Below, piece after piece: positions 32,276 to 39,910 of a stretch of 39,981 nucleotides of DNA (position 1 is its first letter; each line of letters opens with the position of its first letter). The notes under the pieces were generated by a model, which ran no database searches, had not been told where the DNA came from, and saw only the letters and a list, made by a program, of their open reading frames with translations. The position numbers and the translations under genes were made by a program. Source of the stretch: Armatimonadota bacterium (GTDB lineage Bacteria; Armatimonadota; Armatimonadia; Armatimonadales; Armatimonadaceae); NCBI GenBank assembly GCA_014380985.1, contig JACMIU010000073.1:1-39981 (forward strand), read 5' to 3'.

Positions 32276-32800
32276 ATGCGTGACGAAGCCGATTTATCTT
32301 TGTTGTTCCCGCCCACGGATACCTGCTATATTTGCGGCATGGCGCACTCGTCCTCCGCCGACAACTGTCCCCGTTGCGGGGCGACCGGGGGAGACATCCG
32401 GTTACTGCTACGCGCCGGGGCGAAGGCGTATTCGCACGCCCGCGAAGCCGCACTCGCGTACCGCTTCGCCGAGGCGCGTGAGCATCTGCGCGTTGCGGCG
32501 TCGCTTGGACTGGGGCAATGCGCGGCGTGTTGGGAACTCTCGCGCCTTGTCGAAAAAAGCGATGCCAACGTCGGCGCGAACGAGGACGCCGATTATGCCC
32601 TCGCGCACCATCTGGCGAAGGAAGGGCGGCACGACGCGGTACGAGCCATCGCGTTGCCGCCGACTCCGATTGCTACGGAGTTGCGCCGTTTATCCCAACA
32701 AGCCGCGACACAAACCCGACAACAATACGGGGGTGCAATAGTGCGGTACGCGCTTTGGGGAGTGTTTTGCGTGTTTCTTGCTATAATAGCAGGATGTTAG
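32276..32800 (+). CDS. Zinc-ribbon protein with C-terminal membrane helix
   Basis: 174 residues. An N-terminal rubredoxin-like ribbon CYICG...CPRCG (CxxC-x12-CxxC, about 17-35) should bind one Zn. A helical middle part (AKAYSHAREAALAYRFAEAR) resembles a TPR-like repeat pair and ends GQCAACWEL. A membrane helix closes the protein (YALWGVFCVFLAIIAGC). The topology suggests a tail-anchored cytoplasmic protein. The last codons carry the extended -10 of the J-domain gene, 128 bases downstream, so the two are probably functionally linked. No known family was recognised beyond the ribbon. Confidence 0.68.
   Translation: MRDEADLSLLFPPTDTCYICGMAHSSSADNCPRCGATGGDIRLLLRAGAKAYSHAREAALAYRFAEAREHLRVAASLGLGQCAACWELSRLVEKSDANVGANEDADYALAHHLAKEGRHDAVRAIALPPTPIATELRRLSQQAATQTRQQYGGAIVRYALWGVFCVFLAIIAGC
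32779..32787 (+). promoter_or_regulatory. Extended -10 promoter inside the zinc-ribbon gene end
   Basis: TGC-TATAAT is a perfect extended -10. It sits within the last codons of the upstream gene and 142 bases before the J-domain gene. The predicted transcript would begin near 32794 and include the 32846-32880 hairpin. Confidence 0.45.
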
Positions 32801-32845
32801 CGGCATTGGCGGGAACCTTTCCCCGTGCTTTTTGTGTCATTTATA

Positions 32846-32880
32846 TTCCCGGCAACGAAAAGGTTCAGCGTTGCCGGGAA
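32846..32880 (+). other. 12-bp perfect stem before the J-domain gene
   Basis: TTCCCGGCAACG (32846-32857) and CGTTGCCGGGAA (32869-32880) pair exactly around an 11-base loop. It lies 49 bases before the ATG. No U-run follows. It may be a terminator of the zinc-ribbon gene that needs Rho, or a leader element. Confidence 0.55.
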
Positions 32881-32928
32881 GTCATCGCCCGTAGCGAAGC
32901 GGGCAGGTAAATCGTTGGAACAGTTTCT

Positions 32929-34266
32929 ATGGCGATGGATGGCGGAAGCGAAGACAGTTTATACACCGTGTTAGGCGTTGCGGAAACCGCGACCGCCGAC
33001 GAGATTAAACGCGCCTACTATCAATTGGTACGGCAGGTGCGCCCGGACGCCGACCCGAAAACGTACCACACGTTTCAAAACGCCGGAGTGGTGCTGTCCG
33101 ACCCACGAAAACGGCGCGAATACGATCAGTTGCGCGATGCCGGACGTCGCGTCGAGGTGCTGACCGACCAAGCCGCCGCCGCCGTGGCAAGCGACCCGCA
33201 AAAAGCGTTCGGATTGCTCAAAGCCGCCGTGGAAATCGCGCCCGACGCCCCGCGTCCGCGCCTCCTGCTCGCGCACGTTTTGACGCGCCTCAACGATTTT
33301 ATGGGCGCGGAAAAGCAGTATCGGCATTTGCTCAAAGAACGCCCTTTCGACGAAACGCTGATGTACCGCTTCGCCCGTTGCCTGTTTGTGCAGGAACGCT
33401 ACGACGATGCCGAGCGGGTTTTGGGCGGGGCGGTGCGTCTCAACCCGCGCTACCACGACGCGCACATATTGCTCGGTCGAATCTACGAGAAATCGGGGCA
33501 GTTCGGCGCGGCGATTTACGCGCTGGAAAAATCCATCGAGAACGACGGCGCGGAGGATTACGCCGATTTCGACGCGCTACTTCGCTTGCTGACCCTGCAC
33601 CTGCGGATGGAGAACGGCGCGGAAGCGGAGAGTACGGCACAGCGCATCATGGCGGTTTTGCCCGCGCCGAACACCCCCGACCCGACCCGGCAATGTGAGC
33701 GGGCGGCGAAACGGATGCTTGATCGCGCCAGAGAACTGGTTTCCGAGGATGCCGTAATCACCGTTCGCGCTCTCGCCGCCCTCGGCGCACGGCTCCCGAA
33801 TGGAACGCCGGAAACCGCACAAGCCTTTGCCGAAGTGTCGCGGGACGCCCGCTTGTTCGCGGAGGCAAAGCACCTACAAGAGGACCATCTCGCCCCGCCC
33901 GCGCTGAAGCGTCTTGCCGAGGGCTTGTATCTGAACCGCAACCTGCCCGAATCCGAACGCGCCGCGAGGAAGCGCGAAGTCACCGACGCTCTGCACGAAG
34001 CCGTGACCACCAACGCCGCGAAGATTCAAAACGTGCTGGAATATATCAAGCGCGAATACCCGTTTTTTAGCGCGGAACAAGGCGCGTTGCTTTCCGAAAC
34101 TGCCGCCCGCGCCGTGCGCCGCCTCGCTATAAACGGGGAATCTTCCTCAAATATGGGAAACGCCGCCGATCTCCCGCCCGGCGGAATCGCTCCGGTAGAA
34201 TCGCCAGAAGCGGCACTGCCCGCTTCGCGCAAAGGCTTCATGGGCTGGTTCAAGGGCAAGAAATAG
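32929..34266 (+). CDS. J-domain/TPR protein with RPD in place of HPD
   Basis: 445 residues. An N-terminal J-domain-like fold (residues 9-65): SLYTVLGVAETATADEIKRA, YYQLVRQVRPDADP, GVVLSDPRKRREYDQL. The HPD tripeptide that contacts Hsp70 (DnaK) is R38-P39-D40 here, a change expected to abolish or weaken stimulation of ATPase. Residues about 80-215 are TPR-like (LKAAVEIAPDAPRPRLLLAH, YRHLLKERPFDETLMYRFAR, LGGAVRLNPRYHDAHILLGR, IYALEKSIENDGAEDYADFD). The rest is helical and unassigned, ending in a Lys-rich KGFMGWFKGKK. No membrane segment is seen. Alternative starts: ATG 32929 or ATG 32935. It might be a J-like scaffold rather than a DnaK partner. Confidence 0.82.
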   Translation: MAMDGGSEDSLYTVLGVAETATADEIKRAYYQLVRQVRPDADPKTYHTFQNAGVVLSDPRKRREYDQLRDAGRRVEVLTDQAAAAVASDPQKAFGLLKAAVEIAPDAPRPRLLLAHVLTRLNDFMGAEKQYRHLLKERPFDETLMYRFARCLFVQERYDDAERVLGGAVRLNPRYHDAHILLGRIYEKSGQFGAAIYALEKSIENDGAEDYADFDALLRLLTLHLRMENGAEAESTAQRIMAVLPAPNTPDPTRQCERAAKRMLDRARELVSEDAVITVRALAALGARLPNGTPETAQAFAEVSRDARLFAEAKHLQEDHLAPPALKRLAEGLYLNRNLPESERAARKREVTDALHEAVTTNAAKIQNVLEYIKREYPFFSAEQGALLSETAARAVRRLAINGESSSNMGNAADLPPGGIAPVESPEAALPASRKGFMGWFKGKK

Positions 34267-34275
34267 GTCGTGGTC

Positions 34276-34295
34276 GGCGAAAACTTCGTTTTGCC
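34276..34295 (+). terminator. Possible terminator after the J-domain gene
   Basis: GGC-g-AAAAC and GTTTT-GCC pair with one bulge around a TTC loop, 9 bases past the stop. A second small hairpin GCGAAA/TTTCGC follows at 34320-34335. T-runs are short, so strength is doubtful. Confidence 0.32.
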
Positions 34296-34342
34296 TGCTT
34301 TACCCGGCGACAACCCTCAGCGAAAGTTTTTTCGCGCCCCGC

Positions 34343-34371
34343 TTGACAGGCGACAAAAACACGGCTATACT
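34343..34371 (+). promoter_or_regulatory. Sigma-70 promoter for the prepilin gene
   Basis: TTGACA (34343-34348), a 17-base spacer and TATACT (34366-34371) form a near-perfect promoter, the best in the window. The start would be near 34378, giving a 169-base leader. An inverted repeat CCCATTC/GAATGGG (34375-34406) lies at the beginning of that leader. I see no known riboswitch consensus in it. Confidence 0.8.
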
Positions 34372-34546
34372 ACACCCATTCCGACAGTCTGAATCAACAG
34401 AATGGGTAGGATAAAAACTGTTTCGTGCTACGCAACGTTGCGCTCCCTCTTACGGAAAATTGTTCGCGGCATAAAGTCGCCGCCCGTGCTGCTTGGTGAA
34501 CAAGCGGCACATCCTATCACCGCCCGGTTTTTGGAGGATTCTGTTT

Positions 34547-35521
34547 ATGCACAATGCTATCACTGCCTACCGCCCTGTCTCGGCGAAACGCTCTGCCTTT
34601 ACCTTAATCGAACTGCTCGTCGTTATAGCGATAATCGCCATCCTCGCCGCGATTCTATTCCCCGTGTTCGCCAAAGCGCGAGATACGGCGCGAAAAGCCG
34701 CATCCATCAGCAACGTGAATCAGATTTTGAAAGCGCAACTGATGTACATTCAAGATTACGATGAAACATTCTGTCCCGCCGTTGCGGATGACAACCCTAA
34801 ACTAAACGATGGCGCGAACTATATTGACTGGGATGCCTCGTGGATGCTAAAACTACAACCATACACAAAAAGCACGGCTGTTTTCAAGTCACCCAACGGT
34901 CTTGGCAACGAGCCGAATGTTTCCGAATCTGCTCTTTTTCCGGTACGTACCAGCGGATATACCATCTATTCGTATGCTATGATGCCGCGCTGGAAGGTCT
35001 ATACCGGTGACGATCCGGGTGTCGGGGCGAATGGCACTTGGAAAACCGGCTATGCAACCGCCCTTTATGAAGGTGTAGGCGGCTATCAGCGTGATCCTGC
35101 GGTCGCGGCACGATTCGGCGGTGGCGACCCATGCGGAGTTGGTGCTACGCAAGCAAAACGTGTGCAAGCCCCATCGCGCTCACTTGGCGAGGTTGCCCGT
35201 CCATCAGAAACAGCACTGGTGGTCGAAGCGCGTGGCTGGGACTATGGCTTTACCTGCGTCAACTATTACCCCGCTCCAATTGATGCCGATACTTACCCTC
35301 CCGTGACATCAAGCACCGAAGGCGTAAACTTCGCGGGACGTTACAGTTTTGAGGGAACCAAAACCTACGCCGCGACCGGGCAGGTCAAATACCAGATTGG
35401 GTTCGGTCCCGTCGGTTTCACCGATGGTCATGTCAAGGCGATGAAAACGGAGCAATTCTTTGACACGATAATCCTGAAAAATGGGGCGAGAGCGTACAAG
35501 TATCAATACGCTTTGGAGTAA
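34547..35521 (+). CDS. Type II-secretion/pilin-like prepilin, DUF1559 (H-X9-DG) family
   Basis: 324 residues from ATG 34547, which follows GGAGGA by 8 bases; an ATG at 34493 is in frame but poorly placed. The prepilin leader ends SAKRSA and the mature start is FTLIELLVVIAIIAILAAIL. Phe+1 and Glu+5 are present, but Ala rather than Gly precedes the cleavage site. The body shows the usual prepilin-type spine then a beta domain. The C-terminal GFGPVGFTDGHVKAMK fits the DGHV pattern of the DUF1559/SBP_bac_10-type signature. Such proteins abound in Planctomycetota and Armatimonadota. Function is unknown beyond a pseudopilin-like surface or periplasmic role. A small lipoprotein follows 3 bases later. 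Confidence 0.88.
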   Translation: MHNAITAYRPVSAKRSAFTLIELLVVIAIIAILAAILFPVFAKARDTARKAASISNVNQILKAQLMYIQDYDETFCPAVADDNPKLNDGANYIDWDASWMLKLQPYTKSTAVFKSPNGLGNEPNVSESALFPVRTSGYTIYSYAMMPRWKVYTGDDPGVGANGTWKTGYATALYEGVGGYQRDPAVAARFGGGDPCGVGATQAKRVQAPSRSLGEVARPSETALVVEARGWDYGFTCVNYYPAPIDADTYPPVTSSTEGVNFAGRYSFEGTKTYAATGQVKYQIGFGPVGFTDGHVKAMKTEQFFDTIILKNGARAYKYQYALE

Positions 35522-35524
35522 CAA

Positions 35525-35737
35525 ATGAGTAACCGAACAATACAATTACTTGTCGTGGTCACATCGGCACTGAGCCTTTTGACCTCCTCCGGGTGTTTCA
35601 AGGAATATCCCGGTGACCCGCCTGTAACCGCGCCGAAAGCAGGGGAAGGTAGCAGGGCAAAGGCTCCTACCGCTCCCGCGTCCGACGCTACCGAGACAAA
35701 CGCCTCGCCGGCACAGACACGTAGCGACGGCAGATAG
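35525..35737 (+). CDS. Small lipoprotein, 70 aa
   Basis: A signal sequence RTIQLLVVVTSALSLLTSSG is followed by Cys24 in SSGC, an acceptable lipobox (Ser at -3, Ser at -2, Gly at -1). The mature part is short, Pro/Ala/Thr-rich and low in complexity (KEYPGDPPVTAPKAGEGSRA). It starts 3 bases after the prepilin stop, so the two share a transcript and probably an assembly. This prepilin-lipoprotein pairing also appears in other DUF1559 loci, as far as I recall. The sequence beyond the lipobox gives no family. Confidence 0.75.
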   Translation: MSNRTIQLLVVVTSALSLLTSSGCFKEYPGDPPVTAPKAGEGSRAKAPTAPASDATETNASPAQTRSDGR

Positions 35738-35756
35738 CCGGTCGCATAGGAAACGA

Positions 35757-36548
35757 ATGGCGAAAGGCAACCTGATCGTCCACGGTGGCGGCACGACCGG
35801 CAAAGATGCAACCGGCGCATTCCTAAAATGTGTCGGTTCGATGTCCGCGCCTATTGTAGTGCTGGGGCAGGTGTCGGAAGACCCGGTAGCGAAAGGCAAA
35901 TCTTCCGGTGATTGGCTCCGCGAGAACGGCGCGACCAATGTTTACGCCGCACAAATTACCGAACGCGACGCCACGACCCTACCCGAACTGTGCGCGAAAC
36001 TCGAAACGGCGCGGGGCTACTGGATACCGGGCGGCGACCAGAACCGCTTCATGCGCCTGTTCAAAGATACCCCCGTGCCGAAGTTGCTTCGCGCCATTAT
36101 CGAGCGCGGCGGGGCAGGCGGCGGTTCGTCGGCGGGCGCGTCCCTGTGCGGCGAGATCATGCCCACCGGCTACAGCGGACTGCGTCCGACCGAGGACGAA
36201 GACCGCGCCAACCTCAAAAAAAACACCGTGGGAACCGCGCCGGGCTTGAATGTTTTGCCCGGCTTCCTCGTGGACACGCACTTCCTACGCCGCGAACGCA
36301 CCCAGCGCAGTTTGGACATGGTGCTGACGCATCCGCGCTTCGCCGCCCTCGGCGTCGAGCAGGACGGTTGGCTTCACGCCGATTTAGCGAAGGGGACGCT
36401 CACCGTCGGCGCGGGGCAGGTAGTGACGATTCGCGCCGCCGCGCCCGTGCGTACCGGCGCGGATACTATTCTCGGTTGCCAAGATGTGCGGATGCGCGTA
36501 TTGCTTCCCAGCGACACCGTGCGACTGTTCGATATACTCAAACCATGA
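35757..36548 (+). CDS. Cyanophycinase-like peptidase (family S51)
   Basis: 263 residues. Cyanophycinases hydrolyse cyanophycin to beta-Asp-Arg dipeptides; other S51 members are alpha-aspartyl dipeptidases. Seen: NLIVHGGGTTGKDATG at the N-terminus, GYWIPGGDQNRFMRLF, and the nucleophile elbow GGGSSAGASL with Ser125. The C-terminal PGFLVDTHFLRRERTQRSLD (the DxHFxxRxR pattern) is present. No signal peptide, so cytoplasmic. Overall shorter than many cyanophycinases (about 270 aa is usual for the core). No cyanophycin synthetase is in the window. It overlaps the alpha/beta hydrolase by 4 bases (ATGA). Confidence 0.87.
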   Translation: MAKGNLIVHGGGTTGKDATGAFLKCVGSMSAPIVVLGQVSEDPVAKGKSSGDWLRENGATNVYAAQITERDATTLPELCAKLETARGYWIPGGDQNRFMRLFKDTPVPKLLRAIIERGGAGGGSSAGASLCGEIMPTGYSGLRPTEDEDRANLKKNTVGTAPGLNVLPGFLVDTHFLRRERTQRSLDMVLTHPRFAALGVEQDGWLHADLAKGTLTVGAGQVVTIRAAAPVRTGADTILGCQDVRMRVLLPSDTVRLFDILKP

Positions 36549-37462
36549 CACGTCGCCACCTACTCACCGCGTTCGCCGGAACTCTTGCCCTACCCTCTCT
36601 CACCTATGCCGAAGATTTGCCCGACGCCGCGCCGCCGTCGTTCCCGCTCGGAAAGGGCGGATTCGCTTACACCGAGCCGCCGGGTTCGCCGTATGCCGGG
36701 GTGCGAATCGCCGTGCATACGTACTGCCCGCTGAACATTGACCCACGCCTGACGGATCGCGTGTTGTTCGTGATGCACGGAACCCTGCGAAACGGCGGAA
36801 CCTACCGCGATCAATGGATGAACCTTGCGGAGAAATACGGCGCACTGATTCTCGTGCCGGAGTTCACCCGCGAGCATTTCGCGGGCGGAATGTACAACCG
36901 GGGCAATGTGCGCGGGCAGGACGACAAAACGCCGGTTCCGTCGCAAGCGTGGACATTCCCCGTTATCGAACGCCTTTTCGCGTACTACAAAACCATTGCC
37001 CGCAACCCGGTGCGCGGTTACTACATCTACGGTCATTCGGCGGGCGGGCAGTTCGTGCATCGGTTAATCGAGTTTTTGCCCACGGCACGGATTATCCGCG
37101 CCGTCGCCGCGAACGCCGGGTACTACACCCTCCCTGATAAAACCGCCGACCCGTACCCGTTTAGCCGCACGGGAACGCCCGACGAGTCGGAGGCGGCGCG
37201 GCGGGCGATTTTCGCGCAACCGCTGACGATTCTGTTAGGCGAGGCGGACACCGACCCTGATGACCCCGATTTGTACCGGAGCGCGGAAGCCGACAAGCAG
37301 GGCATCACGCGCTTCGAGCGCGGCAAGTATTTCTACGAAACCGCGAGGCGCGTCACGGTGCGCGATCAGCTGTTTTTGAACTGGAAACTGGTCACGGTTC
37401 CCGGCGTCGGACACAGCAACGAGAAAATGGCTCCGGCGGCGGCGCGGGTTTTGTTTGAATAA
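36545..37462 (+). CDS. Secreted alpha/beta hydrolase
   Basis: 305 residues from ATG 36545 (ATGA overlap with the S51 gene). The N-terminus MTRRHLLTAFAGTLALPSLT is a likely signal peptide with RR; a Tat signal is possible. The oxyanion-hole region is VLFVMHGT (79-80 HG) and the nucleophile elbow GYYIYGHSAGGQFVHRL has Ser165. The terminal VTVPGVGHSN gives the catalytic His. Acid residue likely in LLGEADTDPDDPD. The fold and GHSAGG fit esterase/peptidase families; substrate unknown. Export contrasts with the cytoplasmic S51 partner, so they may act on a different substrate despite coupling. Confidence 0.85.
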   Translation: MTRRHLLTAFAGTLALPSLTYAEDLPDAAPPSFPLGKGGFAYTEPPGSPYAGVRIAVHTYCPLNIDPRLTDRVLFVMHGTLRNGGTYRDQWMNLAEKYGALILVPEFTREHFAGGMYNRGNVRGQDDKTPVPSQAWTFPVIERLFAYYKTIARNPVRGYYIYGHSAGGQFVHRLIEFLPTARIIRAVAANAGYYTLPDKTADPYPFSRTGTPDESEAARRAIFAQPLTILLGEADTDPDDPDLYRSAEADKQGITRFERGKYFYETARRVTVRDQLFLNWKLVTVPGVGHSNEKMAPAAARVLFE

Positions 37463-37479
37463 AGTCCCCCGCGGGGACT
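37463..37479 (+). terminator. Short hairpin after the hydrolase gene
   Basis: AGTCCCC (37463-37469) and GGGGACT (37473-37479) pair perfectly around CGC, immediately after the hydrolase TAA. No U-run follows (the next bases are GAAAG), so termination is uncertain. It may protect the upstream mRNA end. Confidence 0.35.
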
Positions 37480-37496
37480 GAAAGACAACGAGAAAA

Positions 37497-38315
37497 ATGT
37501 ACCGATTACTCATGTGTGCGCCCACCTATTTCGGCGTCGAATATGTTATCAACCCGTGGATGGAAGGCAAACTCGGCGGCGTTTCCACCGGCACGGCAGG
37601 GGCGCAGTGGCACGATTTACACGCGCTACTGACCGAAACACTCGGCGCGACCGTGACACAGGTTCCGCCGCAACCCGGTTTGCCCGACATCGTTTTCACC
37701 GCGAATGCCGCTTCCGTTTGGGGCGGCAAGGCGGTTCCGGCGCGGTTTAAGCACCCGGAGCGGCAGGGCGAGGAACCGTTTTACCGTGCCGCTTTAGAGA
37801 ACGCCGGGTACGAAATCCATGATTTGCCGGAGGGTATCGCGTTCGAGGGCGCGGGCGACGCGCTTTTTTGGGAAGGCGACACCGAAGCCCCGCTGCTGTT
37901 CGCCGCGCATGGCTGGCGCACCGACGACGCCGCGCACGGATTTTTGTCCACGACGTTCGGCGTCGAAGTCGTGTCTCTCGCACTGACCGATCCTCGTTTC
38001 TACCATCTGGACACGTGCTTTTGCCCGCTTCCCGGCGGCTTCCTGCTCTGGTATCCGCCCGCGTTCGATGCGGCAAGTCAAGAAATTATCGCGGCACGGG
38101 TTCCGTCGGCGAAACGCCTTGCCGTCTCGGACACCGACGCGGCAACGTTCGCTTGTAATGCAGTCGGCGTTGGCAATCATGTGGTGATGAACGCGGCGAC
38201 GAACGCCCTGCGCGAATCGCTGGCGTCGTGGGGATTCTCCGCGCACGCTACGCCGCTGGACGAGTTTATGAAAGCGGGCGGCTCGGCGAAATGCCTGACG
38301 CTACGATTGCTCTAA
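37497..38315 (+). CDS. Dimethylargininase/arginine-deiminase-superfamily hydrolase (DDAH-like)
   Basis: 272 residues. These enzymes hydrolyse guanidino groups (arginine, methylarginines) through a covalent Cys. Seen: VEYVINPWMEGKLGGVSTGT, DIVFTANAASVWGG, EGIAFEGAGDALFW, FYHLDTCFCPLP with the catalytic His (about 169), and the C-terminal nucleophile GGSAKCLTLRLL with Cys266. Asp and Glu substrate positions (DLPEGIAFEGAGD) are kept. No signal peptide: cytoplasmic. It might generate ornithine or citrulline from arginine, a possible continuation of S51 release of Asp-Arg (inference). The HTH-cupin gene follows 12 bases later. Confidence 0.9.
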   Translation: MYRLLMCAPTYFGVEYVINPWMEGKLGGVSTGTAGAQWHDLHALLTETLGATVTQVPPQPGLPDIVFTANAASVWGGKAVPARFKHPERQGEEPFYRAALENAGYEIHDLPEGIAFEGAGDALFWEGDTEAPLLFAAHGWRTDDAAHGFLSTTFGVEVVSLALTDPRFYHLDTCFCPLPGGFLLWYPPAFDAASQEIIAARVPSAKRLAVSDTDAATFACNAVGVGNHVVMNAATNALRESLASWGFSAHATPLDEFMKAGGSAKCLTLRLL

Positions 38316-38327
38316 AACGTAAAAAAC

Positions 38328-39011
38328 ATGATACTACCGGACACCGACCAACTTGCCAGCGCGACCATCGGAGCGCGGATACAACGGCTTCGCCTCAAGC
38401 AAAGTCTGTCGGTGCGCGACCTTGCCGACAAAGCGGGCGTGGATAAAAATACCGTGCTTCGCGTCGAAAAAGGCTTGAGCGTGTCGGGGCGCACTTTGGA
38501 GCGTGTCTGCGGCGCACTCGGCGTGTACGTTTCGCGTCTGCTTCTGCCCGAACCCGGCGAAGAGGAAACCGTGGTCATTCACCGCCGCGCCAAAGAAACA
38601 TGGTGGCCCTATCCCGGCATGGGCGACCCGTTTCCCGATGAGATGGGGGGCGAAGCGGGCGGCGTACCGGTTCCCAAATCCACCGATGCGACGCCTCGCG
38701 GCGAAGTCGCGTCATTAGAAGCACGGCTTCCCCGTGGCAAAATGCGCTCGTCGCTCCTGCGGCTTTGGGAGGAAACCACACCGAACGCGCACCCCGGCGA
38801 GGAGTTTGTTTTCTGCGTTTCCGGCGCGGCGATTCTTCGTATCGCCGGGCAGGAGTATCCACTCGGCGAGGGCGATGCGGCGAACTTTTACTGCGCCGAA
38901 CCGCACACCTATGCGCCCGCTTCCGACTCTTCCCCCGCCGATTCGGGCGAAAACTCGTTTTCGACTTTGCCCGTGCTACTACTCACTGTTTGGCACGATT
39001 CGCAGGAGTAG
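38328..39011 (+). CDS. XRE-family regulator with C-terminal cupin domain
   Basis: 227 residues. The N-terminal HTH (IGARIQRLRLKQSLSVRDLA, AGVDKNTVLRVEKGLSVSGR, about 14-68) is followed by a Pro-rich linker and a cupin fold (about 120-225: LPRGKMRSSLLRLWEETTPN, HPGEEFVFCVSGAAILRIAG, YPLGEGDAANFYCAEPHTYA). Cupins in such regulators sense small metabolites. The operon position right behind the DDAH-like gene suggests control of the preceding amidohydrolase/peptidase cluster (inference). The linker stretch (RRAKETWWPYPGMGDPFPDE) is atypically long. The ATG has no strong ribosome site, only ACGTAAAAAAC ahead of it. Confidence 0.88.
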   Translation: MILPDTDQLASATIGARIQRLRLKQSLSVRDLADKAGVDKNTVLRVEKGLSVSGRTLERVCGALGVYVSRLLLPEPGEEETVVIHRRAKETWWPYPGMGDPFPDEMGGEAGGVPVPKSTDATPRGEVASLEARLPRGKMRSSLLRLWEETTPNAHPGEEFVFCVSGAAILRIAGQEYPLGEGDAANFYCAEPHTYAPASDSSPADSGENSFSTLPVLLLTVWHDSQE

Positions 39012-39093
39012 CGGCAGGTCGGTGGCTTGAATACAGCCCGCGAAAAAGCCCACCGCGCCCGCAGTGCAGCCACCGCAGGTTGTTTGTCACAAC

Positions 39094-39123
39094 TTGCATA
39101 AATACCGATGTTTCGACTATAAT
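39094..39123 (+). promoter_or_regulatory. Sigma-70-type promoter before the second PEP-CTERM gene
   Basis: TTGCAT (39094-39099), an 18-base spacer and TATAAT (39118-39123) lie 58 bases before the start codon at 39182. It matches the TTGCAT type seen at 3729-3757. Confidence 0.62.
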
Positions 39124-39181
39124 ACTGATGTGGCAGTCGTGCCGCAAATGTCCCACTCTGGTCGCAAGGAGAACCGTTCCC

Positions 39182-39910
39182 ATGCCGCAACTTGCCTGTC
39201 TTTTAGCCCGCGCCGCCCATCGTTTTGCCGCGCACGTCGTCTGCGCCGCGTTTTCCTTATTTCTTGTTGCGCTTCCCGCTTCCGCAAGCGTGACGCTCAC
39301 CTTTGACACGATTACCGGCATGAGCAACGCGCCCACGGCAACCGTTCCCGTCGAATCCCGTCTTTCCAATCAGTTCGCCACATCCGGCGTTGTATTTCGC
39401 AGTGGCTCCGGGGCGACGTATGTAGCCGTAGTTGATCTCAGCGGCACCGGCACGACCAGTTTGCCCAACGGTATTGGGGGCGCAACGCTTGCTGATACGC
39501 TCACTTACACTGGGTCGCCGCTGATTATCGCTAACTTCGTTGACCCTGCGAACGCCGTGACGCCGTTTGTGACCGACTTCGTTTCCGTACGTGCCGACAC
39601 GATTCCGTCGGGCGGAACCATCGGACTACAAGCGTTTGATGTTTTTGGTGCGTTGATCGGTTCGGTCAGCGAAACGGACACGGGCGGCAACACGCTCATT
39701 ATCAATACACCCGGAATCAACCGCGTCGAGATACTCGGTAGCACCAATGCCGACGTTGCCTACGACGATTTCACGTTCAACGACGTTACCCCGCTCGTCG
39801 CTGTCGTACCGGAAGCGGGGACGTTCGCGCTTCTCGGTTTCGCGCTTGTACCGGTCGGAGTCGGGTTGGTGCGTTCCCCACACTGGGGCGGTGCGCCGGA
39901 AGTAGAGTAG
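39182..39910 (+). CDS. Second PEP-CTERM-type protein
   Basis: 242 residues from ATG 39182, preceded by AAGGAG. The signal peptide is probably the hydrophobic run AAFSLFLVALPASASV (cleaved after ASA). The body is a beta-type Gly/Thr-rich domain (VTLTFDTITGMSNAP, FVSVRADTIPSGGTIGLQAF, GINRVEILGSTNADVAYDDF), similar in style to other PEP-CTERM surface proteins. The tag reads VVPEAGTFALLGFALVPVGV followed by VRSPHWGGAPEVE: PEA replaces PEP and the tail after the Arg is long and acidic. It should still be a candidate exosortase substrate. It is 20 kb from the exosortase and has its own promoter. The final 71 bases of the window contain nothing I can recognise. Confidence 0.8.
   Translation: MPQLACLLARAAHRFAAHVVCAAFSLFLVALPASASVTLTFDTITGMSNAPTATVPVESRLSNQFATSGVVFRSGSGATYVAVVDLSGTGTTSLPNGIGGATLADTLTYTGSPLIIANFVDPANAVTPFVTDFVSVRADTIPSGGTIGLQAFDVFGALIGSVSETDTGGNTLIINTPGINRVEILGSTNADVAYDDFTFNDVTPLVAVVPEAGTFALLGFALVPVGVGLVRSPHWGGAPEVE

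Noticed and set aside
32240..32277. AATCGG/CCGAT inverted repeat just before the zinc-ribbon gene
   Set aside because: Only five pairs in an AT-rich setting, no U-run in the plus direction and no minus-strand gene that would need it.
34402..34764. Forward frame beginning in the prepilin leader (MGRIKTVSCYATLRS...)
   Set aside because: It overlaps the prepilin in another frame, has no ribosome site and its translation matches nothing.
35912..36544. Long upstream in-frame extension of the alpha/beta hydrolase
   Set aside because: It lies over the S51 peptidase gene in another frame and its translation is Arg-rich noise; ATG 36545 starts a signal peptide and overlaps the S51 stop.
38765..39181. 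Upstream in-frame extension of the second PEP-CTERM gene
   Set aside because: The extension overlaps the HTH-cupin gene end and the promoter at 39094-39123; ATG 39182 has its own AAGGAG and a proper signal peptide.
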